A DNA stretch of 64,000 bases from positions 4,182,501 through 4,246,500 of the forward strand of contig CM020503.1 in assembly GCA_009823395.1 (NCBI GenBank), read 5' to 3'. The notes under the pieces are model-generated. The model had not been told where the DNA came from. It was given only the letters and a program-made list of their open reading frames with translations, and did not search any database. Origin of the DNA: Thamnaconus septentrionalis (Eukaryota; Chordata; Actinopteri; Tetraodontiformes; Monacanthidae). Positions 37,101 through 47,985 of the stretch are shown in pieces; the stretch's first letter is position 1; every line of letters begins with the position of its first letter. Position numbers and translations under genes: made by a program.

Positions 37101-38882
37101 CACTACTACTACTTCTTCCTTACAGAATAATACCTTAACCCCAGCTGCCAATTTGGCTGGAGTTAGTTGCTTTATTATTGTTATTTCCTTTGAACAAAGC
37201 AAACCTAACCCAAGCTAATTGAATGGATGGCACTTGGAAGTCCAGACAGTTTTAGTCTATTTGGCTGCTGTGCATTACAGTAGTTCTTAGCACTGTCACC
37301 TCCCCAGCAGCAAGGTACCTTGTTTGCTTTATGTGGAGTTTGAATGTTCTCCCTGTGCTTATGTGGGTCCTGTCACAGCACTGTGGTCTGGATAGTTGCT
37401 GATTTTAGCCTTGTTGTGACTGGAATTTGTTCACAAATGAAGTCCATCCGCTAAAAACTCAGCAGCACTCAATTACTAGATGTATCAATGAATGTATGTG
37501 CAGATGATGATGAAAGAAAAGTAATCAATCAACATCTTTCAAACACCTACAAATATATTTTTGGCCAAAATCATCACTATTGTTTTACTTGATGGCATGA
37601 CTGAAGAACAATTGATGGTAAAGACATAACAAATTCATGTCTCACTGTGCAATCTGTCCCGGACCATCTGACTGCGGTCTGTAAGCTGGGGTCCGTTTTC
37701 AGCCAACGACATATGATCAACCTGGAATGATATTAACATCATCACCAACTTCAGGAAATGACCAATGAGTTGGGGCAAGACTACAAAACACACAAGTGAC
37801 CCAGGCGCACAGGCCATCAAACACTCACAGAGTTTCTGTAAACATTCTCCACCAGCTGTCGGATCAGCCTCTCAGGAGGAGGCAGCATGGCGGCCTTGTG
37901 GTGAAGCTCGCAGGCCTCCAGCACCGTCAGCAGGTCTGTACGCCTCAGCACCGTGTCCTCGCACATGCTCAGCAGCAAACCCTCCAGCTCTGCACTCAGC
38001 TGGACCGGCTGTGAAGAAACAGGTAACAGCAGAGCGGGTGATTGTGCAAGAAGTCAGGCAATACAAGTCAGAGGATGAGCTATGGGTGGAAAATGGCGAA
38101 GGGTACCTGGTTTTGAGGTAGATGATAATCAACGCACCAATAAAGAGTCATCCCCAGTGAATACAGGACCATCTGAGGACACAGTCAGTGAGGAAATGAT
38201 TCTATTGTCTAGTTTGGCTAGTTTGGTTCATTTACAAGACTCTTGCTAACAGCACGGTCCAGATATATATATTTTTAATTTCTTTGTGGAAATGTCAACT
38301 TTTTAACTTTAACAAACAATGAGGTTCATGGCACATGTCCACCAAAATAACTGAGGTTTAACACATGAAGTTTTGTTCATGTTTTGCACCCCTGCTTCAA
38401 CAAAAGATTGGGCAAACCTTTTCAAGTGCAGTCCTCGTTGAGGCTGCGTGACCCTGCTGGACCTCTGGAGCTGTGAAGGAGGCCATGTCCTCATATCGTG
38501 GGCAACTCTTGAAGGCCATACTCCCGTTGGCTGACAGTAGCACAGAGCCAGGACTCAGCACACTGCACATGTTGCCTGACCCTAAACGCAAATCATAAAA
38601 CTCTTTGTTACATGTATATTTTAAAGTGCACTACCCAAAAAATAGTTACTAGTGGCTCGAATCTTGAATGTTAATCTCAAAAAAAAAAAAAAAAAAAGAA
38701 ATCTTACACCCAAACAACAAGTGAAATTAGGTGGAATTGGGACACAGTGATGGGGTGTTACCTTTTCTGGAAATGTCTAGTAAGGCCTCAGTGGTGGCGA
38801 GCAGCAGACACCAGACTTCATCTTCATCCAGCGGTAAACCCCGGACCTCCAATACCTCTGCCAGGGTCACAAATGTCCCCAT
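25939..38882 (-). CDS. frmpd2: FERM and PDZ domain-containing protein 2 (KIND-FERM-PDZ x3 scaffold), 27 coding exons
   Basis: A membrane-associated scaffold; the human family member sits at the basolateral membrane of epithelia and uses its PDZ domains to hold partners. Coding exons in transcript order: 38882-38762, 38581-38418, 38172-38107, 38008-37829, 37721-37646, 37073-36986, 36811-36664, 36571-36500, 36346-36172, 36087-35952, 35851-35713, 35280-35128, 35035-34850, 34765-34606, 34507-34309, 33451-33351, 32903-32823, 32655-32548, 32187-32071, 31317-31142, 31047-30949, 30830-30737, 29919-29834, 29361-29166, 26843-26629, 26152-26086, 25976-25939. Every intron is GT-AG and all phases join, giving 3,441 nt (1,146 residues plus stop). 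Domains: KIND about 4-177, FERM about 285-621, PDZ1 731-823, PDZ2 895-985, PDZ3 1043-1134. The PDZ3 text ([22 protein letters not shown]) resembles human FRMPD2, and there is no phosphatase domain, which argues against ptpn13. The human protein is about 1,300 residues; the difference is mainly the C-terminal tail. A 5' exon upstream of 38,883 is expected but was not found. Confidence 0.93.
26225..26480. repeat. Dispersed repeat containing 'TTTAGCCTTCTGTTTACA'
   Basis: Lies in the frmpd2 intron between exons 25 and 26. Phrases CAGATCTTTAT, TTTAGCCTTCTGTTTACA and ACTTTGTCAAACCTTCCA recur near 49.4 and 52.6 kb. Boundaries uncertain. Confidence 0.6.
28160..28190. repeat. CA microsatellite in frmpd2 intron 24
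   Basis: About 15 perfect CA units. Intron 24 (26,844-29,165) is the largest in the frmpd2 coding region and is otherwise unique apart from the SINE at 28.8-29.1 kb. Confidence 0.95.
28815..29070 (+). repeat. Fish SINE copy in frmpd2 intron 24
   Basis: Contains GAAATGGTACCCATTGCCTC, ATGCTTGGCACTCAG, GCTGCTGCTCACTGCTCC and the end AGTGGGACTTTACCCTTT. From general knowledge these are hallmarks of an abundant teleost SINE family. It is inserted opposite to the direction of frmpd2 transcription. Confidence 0.7.
29166..31047 (-). CDS. frmpd2: frmpd2 exons 21-24: PDZ domain 2 and following linker
   Basis: Exons 31047-30949, 30830-30737, 29919-29834 and 29361-29166. PDZ2 (about 895-985) shows the binding loop LGIS ([10 protein letters not shown]), [20 protein letters not shown] and [20 protein letters not shown]. 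The last exon starts with the final strand VVTLVVERV and runs into a serine/asparagine-rich linker ([15 protein letters not shown]). In mammals PDZ2 is the domain reported to bind delta-catenin-family proteins. The GGIYI...VPGGAA motif is intact, so binding ability is likely kept. Confidence 0.92.
30395..30600 (-). repeat. Dispersed repeat, 'GTGGAGTTTGCATGTTCTCC' family, decayed
   Basis: In the frmpd2 intron between exons 22 and 23. CCCTTCTTGCTGTGAGGCAG is the inverse of the family start. The flank has ATGGATGGATAACTG, a weak GGAT-type tail. Confidence 0.5.
31142..31317 (-). CDS. frmpd2: frmpd2 exon 20: linker between PDZ1 and PDZ2
   Basis: A 176-nt exon encoding a serine/threonine-rich linker (for example [15 protein letters not shown] and [15 protein letters not shown]). 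It is bounded by an acceptor at 31,318 and a GTGAGA donor at 31,141, entering in phase 1 and leaving in phase 0. There is no recognisable fold. Confidence 0.82.
31318..32070. other. frmpd2 intron 19, no gene content seen
   Basis: AT-rich intron sequence. A plus-strand open frame (31,347-31,751) has no splice or protein support. Confidence 0.6.
32071..32903 (-). CDS. frmpd2: frmpd2 exons 17-19: PDZ domain 1
   Basis: Exons 32903-32823, 32655-32548 and 32187-32071 encode PDZ1 (residues about 731-823). The carboxylate-binding loop reads GLGI inside KLGLGIVIVG. It is followed by [17 protein letters not shown] and the second half [16 protein letters not shown]...VQLIISQPK, which is nearly the same as the human FRMPD2 block [11 protein letters not shown]...IELIISQSK. 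PDZ domains bind C-terminal peptides of membrane proteins; the ligand here cannot be read from sequence. Confidence 0.93.
32462..32535 (+). repeat. Tail fragment of the 'GTGGAGTTTGCATGTTCTCC' repeat family
   Basis: GGCTCCAGCAAACCCCCCTGG followed by AGACGCTGGATAGATGGATA, the usual end of this family, 13 bases before frmpd2 exon 18 on the plus-strand map (that is, just inside the intron past the exon 18 donor). Confidence 0.55.
33351..34507 (-). CDS. frmpd2: frmpd2 exons 15-16: linker between FERM and PDZ1
   Basis: Exons 34507-34309 and 33451-33351 (residues about 622-721) encode a low-complexity linker. The first exon contains a possible short helix rich in charged residues ([20 protein letters not shown]). 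The second is serine-rich ([16 protein letters not shown]). No named domain is expected here. Splice phases 1, 2 and 1 join to the neighbours. Confidence 0.8.
34606..36571 (-). CDS. frmpd2: frmpd2 exons 8-14: FERM domain (residues about 282-621)
   Basis: Exons 36571-36500, 36346-36172, 36087-35952, 35851-35713, 35280-35128, 35035-34850 and 34765-34606 encode the three FERM lobes. The F1 lobe includes [19 protein letters not shown] and [11 protein letters not shown]2 includes [30 protein letters not shown] and [15 protein letters not shown]3 includes [27 protein letters not shown] and a C-terminal helix ending [16 protein letters not shown]. In the human protein the FERM domain directs membrane localisation. 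The order and spacing of motifs match the family over the whole domain. Confidence 0.93.
36664..37721 (-). CDS. frmpd2: frmpd2 exons 5-7: linker between KIND and FERM
   Basis: Exons 37721-37646, 37073-36986 and 36811-36664 (residues about 178-281) encode a polar, serine-rich and basic stretch ([12 protein letters not shown], then [13 protein letters not shown]) with no recognised fold. Human FRMPD2 also has a long serine-rich linker here. The exons are short, phases 0/1/2/0 join exactly, and acceptors and donors are canonical. Residue identity with other family members is weak, so these exons rest mainly on splice sites and open frame. Confidence 0.75.
37262..37460 (+). repeat. Dispersed repeat, 'GTGGAGTTTGCATGTTCTCC' family, partial
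   Basis: In the frmpd2 intron between exons 5 and 6: TAGCACTGTCACCTCCCCAGC, TGTGGAGTTTGAATGTTCTCC and TGTGGTCTGGATAG, in family order with deletions. Confidence 0.65.
37829..38882 (-). CDS. frmpd2: frmpd2 exons 1-4: KIND domain (residues 1-177)
   Basis: Four exons (38882-38762, 38581-38418, 38172-38107, 38008-37829) encode a kinase non-catalytic C-lobe (KIND) domain, a protein-binding fold without catalytic residues. Visible landmarks are [20 protein letters not shown] at the start, a serine/proline stretch leading to FTAPEVQQG, then [16 protein letters not shown], and [20 protein letters not shown]. These line up in order with the N-terminus of human FRMPD2. The ATG at 38,882 lies one base inside an exon that has a good acceptor (ending at 38,884), so at least one upstream 5' exon must exist. 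That exon could carry only UTR or a few more residues. The start is therefore the first ATG seen, not proven. Confidence 0.88.
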
Positions 38883-39439
38883 ACTGTTAAAACAAAAGCA
38901 TATAAGTTGCAGGTCAATGCAAAATTTGGATCAGTAGTGGGGAATTAATCAGCTTTCAAAGCATTATAAAGGGCCAAACCCAAAAAGACAGACATTGTCA
39001 GTCTCACCTGCATATGAAGACCCTATTGTTTTTGCTGTTTCTTTCTTTTTTTGTTTCTCTGAAGACTCTTTGAAACCAAAATTCACCCCCTAAACTCTAG
39101 GACGAGTGAACATTTTGAGAAAATAAAATAATAAACCTCAAGGTGCCAAGATACTCTCTATTAGTTCCAAGAAACACTAAAATAACCACTATGGCCCTGT
39201 AGCAATGTTGTAGAGAGATGCAATATTAAATCTTTTGCCTCTTCAAGATCTACACATCATACACTGATAGCCCTGAACCTAAATCCAACATAAAAATTTG
39301 AAATTGTGGTTTAAACAAACATTTTCTTTGGTTCTTTGGCTATTTTCTTTGGTTTAAAATTATGACTATAAGGAGAAAAATATTGTCTATCCATGTTGTT
39401 GGCGGCCTGAAAAGCCACCAAAATGTGCATCTGTGTGAT

Positions 39440-40080
39440 TCAAAAGCTACATGGATAAAATCACAGCATAGACCTTCTCCCTGTCAGTTCCAACCTCAGC
39501 ATCCTTCTACTGATATATTCACTGTCCTAGTCTGTCCTCTCTGGCTTCATCTCCAAAACATATAACACACACTGTCCCTCTGATGAACTCATTCTTGATC
39601 CTTACCATCCAGGTCACTCTCAAAGAGCAACACCTTTCCTTGATACCGTTGTCACACCTGAGCCTTTTCTCCACCTGTCACAACTCTTTCCCACACCCTC
39701 TGTTGCTCCCGACTGCTGACCCCAAGTGCTTAAAATCCTCCACCTTCTTTATCCCTACTCCTTGTAACCTCAGTGTTAATATTTTGGTCCGTGTCATTCA
39801 CACACACATTGTGTCTTGCTGCTGCTAACCTTCAGCCTCTCTAGATTTTCCTCCACTAAAGATCTCAACGTCATCTGCAAACATCATAGTCCTTGGAGGT
39901 TCCAATCTGACCTCTTCTGCCAGCCAATCTATCACCATAGCAAATGAGAAAGGGCTGAGAGCTGTTCCTTGATGCATCCCACCTCCACCTTGATCCCCTC
40001 TGTCACGCGTAAAGCACCCCTGACCACTGCCCCACTCCAGCGCATTTCTGTGCCACTTCAGAGTTCCAGCTGAAAACCCT
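39440..40080 (-). mobile_element. Decayed LINE (non-LTR retrotransposon) reverse-transcriptase fragment
   Basis: Read on the minus strand it holds GVHQGTALSPFLFAMVIDWL, then TMMFADDVEI with the FADD catalytic motif, and further on a KHLGSAVG-like motif, the usual order of a LINE reverse transcriptase. Frameshifts and stops interrupt it, and neither an endonuclease part nor a 3' tail is visible. It is a dead 5'-truncated copy between the two genes. The clade is not assigned. Confidence 0.8.
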
Positions 40081-42763
40081 TGTCAGGTTGGAATCCCACA
40101 GAGAACACACTGCAAGTCACAGGTCAGAGTTGGAGACAGACAAGCTGAGGGTTTAATTACGCTGAGGGTTTAGAATTAAACCTAATTAGGCACCAATCCA
40201 ACCCTTCAGGCATTCCCTTTTAACACTTTCCCAACCTAAACATTGCATAGTTCCATCGGAGCAGACTAGAGAAGGGGAGTTCAAATGTTTCCAATCAACC
40301 CAAGATGAGGGAGCAAAATCAGCTTGCTTAGTTTACTGTGTATTTTAAGTCGCATGTTGAATGTTGCTGTGAAAATGCTGTGAATCTGCTTTATTTTAGT
40401 TTAAAGCCCATGGGCAGAGTGGGCGTCTGATATGGTGAAATTGGTTTCAGTTCATTATTTTTAGTGGGCCAATCACAATGCATCTTTTAGTAATTACGGG
40501 AACATGATTTGAATAGAGACAAATCAGGAAGTAATACAAAGGTTGGATTACAATCGGCTGAATCAAAAATCTTAGATTTTGATTGAAACTTTTTCTTCTT
40601 TTCTTAAAAAAAAATTAATTGAAATGAAATATGAGACATACAAAGACTTTGTTCAGAATACTTATAATTATTCCAATTGTCACATAGGGAATTTATCCAT
40701 TTTTGATTTACCAACAGAGGCAGATTTTCTAATGATTTAGGGATCAAACAGAAAATCATGTTTCTAATCCTATATATTTAAAGTTGCTGTAATATAGTTG
40801 GGTTGCACCTTCAATTAGTCAGAAGTAGTTGTAATGTGGTGCAGCAGTCCCCGAAACATGACTTCCAACTGACTCGTCCTGCCCAGGACAAACAAAAATC
40901 AAACCTGACTTTAAGAACTAAGCCGGTTCCCTTGTTCAATCCATGCACCCCACACCAGGATTAGGACAAATCACCGGTGAATAACCAGATTAACACAAAA
41001 ATTATGTTTTAACATCATGAGCAGTATTCTCTGTAAACCTGAGTTTCTATTGTTAAACAATGTCATTAACGTCAGCATGTTGCAGTGGCAGCAGGAAGGG
41101 TTATATTGCATTGCATTTGTTATGTTCCGGGTGAAGGACTCTGAAGGATCACTGATTAATGGTTTTGTTTATTGAATATACCCTTTGACTGCTGTTGGCC
41201 CTCTTCTGTCTAGACACAATGCAGACTCTCTGCTTTTACATGTGTTTCACCCTGTGACCTCTCTGAGACAAAAGACAGAAGTAAAGCTCTGACAGTGGGC
41301 AGACATGAGTCTGCGGCAGCTCTCCAGTGAGATCACTGCGTTGTCAGTCATACCAAATGCACATCTACTGGTGAAAAAAGGTATAAACGTATTTCTTCCA
41401 AGCAGAAAATAGGCACTTTCCTAGAATGATTCTAATGCTCTCAGCCTGGTGTCACCTCTTTTTAGTTAAAGCTCTGAGGTTTCTTCTCACTCATCATCCA
41501 TTTATGTAAATGCTACCAGAGTTAAAACATTTTAACACACTTTACGATATTGCTAATTCAATACAGATATTGCATTTATACTGTTGTGTAGTTAAAGCAG
41601 CAGTTAACATTAAAAATATAAACCTGATTACATCAAAGTAAATTCCTAGTCTTAAACACTCTTCTTCACTCTTCTGAAACACTGTTCAGACTCTCAAGGC
41701 GGGTTAATTGAATAATGTGCATACTGGTCTAGCCCAGACACATTTTATTACCTACCTTATTTCATCTGGTGTCTGAGGAGATTCCTCTTAAGTTCCTTTA
41801 GACATCCACGTCTCTGCACCTTAATCCGTCTTCCTCTCATGCACCCCACGGTGCCCTCTCTACCCTCCTCTCGCTCGTCGCAGCACAACAGGGCCTCATT
41901 TTCTCAAGACAGATCAACTGCCTGTGAACAAAGGACACATTAGCTCCATAACATAATTTGCCGTGTGCGCTCACCAGTGATGACGTGTTGCTTCTGCGTT
42001 TTCCTTCATTTTCAACTATTTTTAGACGAGCCAACATAAGAACCTAATTGGATTTGCAGCACAAGCTAATGACAGATGGGGCAGCAAAGGACCAATCCAC
42101 TGCAGACAGCAGTGTGCTAATCTGCTGTTTTAACTGCAAATGACACATTAATTGTCCCACAGTGTTTTATTTTTTTCATTTTAAGAATGGAAAATCCTGC
42201 ATGCTTAGAATTTCTATTTTCTCAGCTTTGTAAAAATCAATTTATTGTAACATTTGAAATGTTACCCATTAAACTGAAAATACAAAAATCTATTGAACTG
42301 ACATCTTAGTTGCTGAGTTGCAGGTGCTGAGCTGTATAAGGGAGACAATGTGACTCCCCTCCACCCCTGTTGATGTCTTGGTGTACTTTTATTTTGAACA
42401 CCTACATTTTTAGAATAGTTTTAAGTAAGCATTTTATATTTTACATAGTAATATTCTTCTTCTTAAATGTGAACGTGTTTGTGAGCCCTGTCGAACAAGA
42501 ATTTCTGTCACCATCTGGAACAGACAATAAAGTATTCTATTCTATTCTATTCTATTCTATTCTATTCTAAATTACTCTGTTCTGATGCTCTGCTATAACC
42601 ACAATAATAGTATTTATTATCTATACTGCGATTTAAAAACCACATGAATTTCCCATTTTGAAATTAACAATACTGTTGTTTTACTGTACTTATCTTGTTC
42701 ATAGCACAACATACAAGTTCAAAAGATGTAACTATTTTGTACATGCTGTAATACAAATATTGA
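40081..42763. other. Intergenic between frmpd2 and mapk8, nothing supported
   Basis: AT-rich unique sequence. A TTCTA pentanucleotide repeat lies at 42,533-42,569. The missing 5' exon of frmpd2 probably lies here or in the promoter block near 43 kb, but I cannot identify it. Confidence 0.5.
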
Positions 42764-42883
<120 letters not shown>

Positions 42884-42889
42884 TTGTGT

Positions 42890-43270
42890 TGGGATCGTCT
42901 TTAAACGTTGCGAAACAATCACTTCCGCTTTCGCGGAGCACCAGCCGGAAACGCGCATGCGGTCTTGAACGTCCCCCTGGTCCTCATTGTGCAGCCGAGG
43001 AAACATCGCACGGTTTCGACGACGTTGGTATGAAATGGCAGAAACTGCCCGAGTCACGGAAGCACAAAGATTAGGCTACGTGGAAGCTACACATGCATTT
43101 CCCTATGGCTTCAGTCTGCTAGTGTGAAGGGAAACGGGACTGTGTCCGGAGGAAAAGAGGATTAAGGAGGCGTTTTCTCTGTCTGCCGAAAAAAATAAAA
43201 TAATAAACGTCCGGGTTGAGGCAGCACACGGCAACTGCGGGTCGACACTGCTGGAATTAACTGGAGAGAG
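42890..43270 (+). promoter_or_regulatory. mapk8: mapk8 CpG-rich promoter and non-coding exon 1
   Basis: A CpG-dense block directly after a long microsatellite. It contains an ETS-like ACTTCCGC (42,921), a second GCCGGAA (42,944) and a close match to the NRF-1 site, CGCGCATGCGG (42,952-42,962). The block ends at a consensus donor, GAGAG|GTGAGC, at 43,270/43,271. It is followed by 6.4 kb without coding sequence before the ATG exon, so I read its 3' part as the 5' UTR exon. The start site is not defined. Because frmpd2 points the other way, the same block might also serve frmpd2, but no frmpd2 exon was identified near it. Confidence 0.65.
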
Positions 43271-46200
43271 GTGAGCGCCACTGACACATTTCTTGTCTTT
43301 TTATACGTATTTGACTTGTTTTTGTTCACTGTGTCGGAATGTTATCAAGGGGATGGTCCGCAAACTTCCGCGGGTTTTCTCACGTCACTGGTCAATAGGT
43401 GTTAATTACTGAAATATATTGACCACAACAGGCGGCACGGGTCTGGCCTAACTGGGAAAAGACGACCAGACTTGGCTGACTGGGAGGATCGGCACTTTAA
43501 CCTACTAGTGTCAGGACTAGACACACATTAGCCATGCTAGCAGTGCACGCTGCCCACCGGGTAGTGTTACAGCTCGTAAAACTAGTGAAAGGTTCAGCTA
43601 TAACGCCGTGACCTCCGGGTTGTTGCCACCTTAAGACGTCTTCATGTAAACAAAAATCACCTACTGGCGCCGCTGAATACACCCTGGTTTTAGCTAGCAG
43701 CGCTGACATGTAGCCGCTGGTGTGATTTAGTAGACGGCTCTTTTGGCTTGATCGCTGGGAAGACTCGCTTTCTGCCGTGAAAACCGAGTCGATAGGTTTC
43801 CACATTAGCAGCGTGCTTGTGTGAATACACAATCATTTAGATGTCAACCTGAAAATCACGTTGTTTGTAAAGCATTGATGTGACAATCTATTAGCTGAAG
43901 ATACTGTCAATGACATTATCCTTTTCTGAACAGTATATTAATTTGTTCTGATGAAAAGCTGAACAGATTTGTCTGATGATATATCATATTACATTACAAA
44001 GATCAGTAAAGTGACCCAATGGCATGAAATTGAATACAAATATATGCCATATATTTGGTTTTTGTGTATTTGTTAACAATAGGCATTTGAATTCACATAT
44101 AGGTAGAGTGCCTCTCCACTTCACTCTACAGCCAGTATTTGCCCTGACAACACAGTTCATCCACTAAAGATGTAATATCAAGTAGGACAGTCAGGAAACA
44201 GTAATCAATATTAATATTGTTTTGCCTTTTTTTTCTCTCTTTTTTTTTAAAGCATTAGATACATTTAAATCTTACACTCTAAGCATTTCAAACGTCAGCC
44301 AGGGTTATCCAAGGTTGACAGTGACACAGCTCACAGGACTCTACCAGAGCATGCAAGGTGCTACCTGTCCATAAATGCAGCTGTTGTCATGTTTGTGTGG
44401 TGTGTTGTGCTCCCTGCTCTCCTGTACGTTGCTTGGCAAATTTGGTAAGGTGAGGTTCTATACACAAGCCGGCACAGCAGACCGGCTTAGCCGCAGCAAA
44501 GCACCAGGGAAACGTGACTCCTGCAGAGGTTGCTTGCAGAGACGTGATAGGCACTCCTCAAATAACTTGCAAACATATCTAGTATGTCTACGTCCTTTCT
44601 GTTAGCTTTGGGCTGGATGACCAGGAAATGATTCAAATGTTTCTTCACAGTGTTGAAAGCGGGTAGATTTGGAAGTGTGAGGGCAGATTATTCAGGTTGA
44701 TCTTGCCAACTGTCAGAGGGGAATGTGTTTCAAGGCCACCTCTCCATTGTTACGTCTGTGCTTTGATGTTTATAAGATAAGAGATAAAATATTAACATAT
44801 ACAGCTGAGGAAATGTCTGCTTCAGATTTTTTATTTTTTGGAGACATTTTGAAAAGAAGCCAAACCTGCGATAGGATGATTGTGGTCACTTGTTGCTGCC
44901 TTGTGAGAGGTGACCTAAAGGCATGTGAGTGGTCAAGGTTAACTTGTTTTCCTTGCCTTCATAAAATTGATAATTTACATTTTTTTTCAACATCTTGTTT
45001 TTGCAGCGCAAATTTGTTTCCTGCTTTCACAAATCTTGCCTTAGCTTTAAGGATTTACTGCACCTTTACAGCAGACACCATTACCATCAGGTATGGCCAA
45101 TACAATGTCCAGTAAAACCTACCATTAAAAAGCCAAATCACCATCATAACTGTCAATATTGATACAGACTTTACTGATGTTAATAGTTGATAAACCTGAC
45201 AGAAAATTCTCATTCATGTTTCATTGTGTGGGTCATGTTATTTAACAGTCCCAGGCAGCTTACTGTGGTATTTGCTGGTGTCTCAGTCTGTGGGTCTGTT
45301 CTCTATTTGGCTTTTGAATGACATTTCATAAAACATTGAAAATGTACTCAAACTATTCAACCTCTAAACTTCTCTCAACTTTTTTTTTTTCCACATACTT
45401 TCACTTGCTCTCTAACAAAGTGACTGACCACAAAGTGTCCGGGGAGTTAATGTGCGATCACCACCAAACGTTCTGGTTCAGTGACAATCAGGGTTGACCG
45501 ATTCACTTGAATATTGAAGGTATTCTCGCTGTGTGCGCTGTGAACAAGCACAGACTTGTAGCCGCCGTGTGAGACTGGCGGACTCGGAGCGGAGACGCCG
45601 CTGTGACAGACAGCTGTGTGGGACAGACCTGGACCCATCTAGGCAGGACCTGTACAGCATGACACCTCCTGACACAGCTGTCTCATCTTTCTCTCTGGGA
45701 AGCTGTCAGTCAAGCTGTCAAGCTCCAGTGTTCGATATCTTTCAGCAGAAGAAATGAATGACCGGCGGCTGCTGAACATTCAGGTCTGAGCGGCAGCCGC
45801 TGTACTTGCGTCTTTATTTTTGTTTTTTGTATTGTGTTCCCGCTTTAGTGCGCTATTTGGAAGATGTAAGATTTTTATCAAGCTGTAAACAATCCTGAAT
45901 TCTTTAGGTGGTGAAAAACCTTTGCAACTTTACCTGGAATAAGGGAGAAAGTCATGCACGGCCTCGCAGTCAAGTCCAACGTCAGCTCAGACATATTCCA
46001 TAGAGGAGAAACATGATAGCACACACACACACACACACACACACACTGTTCCCGGTGGCCTGCATTAAGTGACATTTTGTGAAAAGCCTGTGCTCGGTGT
46101 TTCTGCTCTCTTTGCAGCCACTGGCTGCTGGCGAGTCCACTGTGATATTTTTGCTCCTGCGTGTTGTTTGACATTCACGTAAATGGGATGCACTGCTTGC

Positions 46201-47540
46201 TTTGCGACCTTCACTGGGCCGAGTGCTCCAGACACGCGATCGGTGCCATCCAACATGTTTGATACGGTGCGATACACAGTCCTCCACTGTATCCACCTCC
46301 TGCAGCCACTCTAGCGCCTCCTTTCTGCTGTGCAGGATTTAACTGGTATTCTCTTGTGCGCTGCCAAAAGCATGAATTCTACTCAGTATTCAGTTTTAAT
46401 GTGAAGTCATAGCGTTCTGCCTCTTGAGAGTTTTGTGTAAATGACAGGCGCTCAACCTGGAATAATAGTTGAGTTCAATGTGTTTGATGGATGTTATTGT
46501 GTTAAGAGACGCTTGGAATTGCTCTCTAATGTGTTGGTGTGTCATCAGCTTTGGAAGGCTGGACCTCTGTCACTTGCTGGCTTTTGTAGTTAATCTGGGA
46601 GACGTGTGGCTTTCCTCAGTGTGATGTTGTAATGAATGAAGTCACACTGCTTCAATGTGAAGATGGGGAATGCCAAATGATACCACCTGATGTTTACTCT
46701 GCTCACTGCCACGGCAGGACTCTGTTTAATAAGCTGTTTTATGAACAGATACTGAATGTTTTTTGCAAACATTCAGTGGTTCCAGCTTTTTACAGCGGAG
46801 ATGCCACTGTCATTTTCCATTGGAAACTAAACACCTTGTAATTGGTGTTGATTCATTTGAATGTTGACCGTGTAAACATGTAAAGACAGCCAAGCAAAAA
46901 AAACAAAACTGCAGACAGGAAATACTTCTTAAACATAAAGATGGTTAACCGTTTAATGACTTTACATTGTAGAAAAAGAGGATGGAACATAAAACTCAAA
47001 GAAGTCATCAATTATTATGCCCTCCCAAGTAAATCTCTTTCATCCTACACAAAGCCTCCTCTCTATTTCTTTGCTGCTCTGCACGCTTTTGAAGGTGCGA
47101 TCAGCAACGTGCTCCTCCTCTCATGCAGGGCTTGGCAGCGCAGCGAGATAAAACAACCCTCACCCTCCTCTTCATCCTTGTCCCTCGGCAGCAGGCTAAA
47201 GCCAAGGTTGCCCAGCCGCAGAGAGAAGATGACAGTCAGAACTAGACAGCAGAGTGCATGGAAGCAGAGAGAAGAGGAGACAGGAGGAAGAATGGATGAA
47301 ATGAAAGCCAAGGAGGGGGGCGGAGCAACAGGCTGATGGGGTTTGCAGTTTGGAAGACCAGTTTTCTCCTGCGTGTCCCTGAAGCCATCCCAGCTGCACC
47401 CATTTAAAGCTAAAGTCCCGGTGATCGTCACATCCCGAAGGATGCAAAATCTGTCCTCCAAATTTAATTGTGGGCTCAAAGTTGATCATCCTTGTAAAAA
47501 ATATAAGACATACAAAAAACCCTGATTCAGTTTGATTCCA

Positions 47541-47852
47541 GGCCTGGGGCCTCTCTGTGTGGAGTTTGCATGTTCTCCCTGTGTCTGCTGGGTTCCCTCC
47601 GGGTTCTCCAGCTTCCTCCCACACTCCAAAAACATCCATGAGAGGTGAATTGAACATTCTAAATTGTCCGTAGGTGTGAATGTGAGTGCGAATGGTTGTC
47701 TGTCTCTATGTGGCCCTGTGATGAACTGGCCACTTGTCCTGGGGGTCACCCTGCCTTCACCCAATGACAGCCGGGAGAGGCTCCAGCAGACCCCAAGAAC
47801 GAGAGTTCAGCATGAAGCGGGTATTAAAGAAAGGATGGATGGATGTTCTAAG
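47541..47852 (+). repeat. Best copy of the 'GTGGAGTTTGCATGTTCTCC' repeat family
   Basis: GTGGAGTTTGCATGTTCTCC, TCCAGCTTCCTCCCACACTC, CTAAATTGTCCGTAGGTGTG, TATGTGGCCCTGTGATGAAC, ACAGCCGGGAGAGGCTCCAG and a GGAT tail (GGATGGATGGATG, 47,834). Reference copy for the others in this window. Confidence 0.85.
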
Positions 47853-47859
47853 GATAGTA

Positions 47860-47985
47860 AAACCAAGATGCTTTTATTGTATTGTGAGCACACACTTTTA
47901 TTCATGTATTTATGGGAAGCATGTCAAGCCTTTACCAGTATAAAAACCATCAATCAAGCCAAATTCTACACACTGGAGCTCTAAA
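47860..47985 (-). mobile_element. Half copy, 'AAAGGTCCAGTGTG' family
   Basis: Ends ATTCTACACACTGGAGCTCT, and contains ACACTTTTATTCATGTATTT and ATGGGAAGCATGTCAAGC, which align with 5,880-5,975. Only one end is present. Confidence 0.55.

Noticed and set aside
41837..42037. 66-residue minus-strand frame as the first frmpd2 exon
   Set aside because: Ends in a stop with no suitable donor in frame, and no similarity to the FRMPD2 N-terminus.
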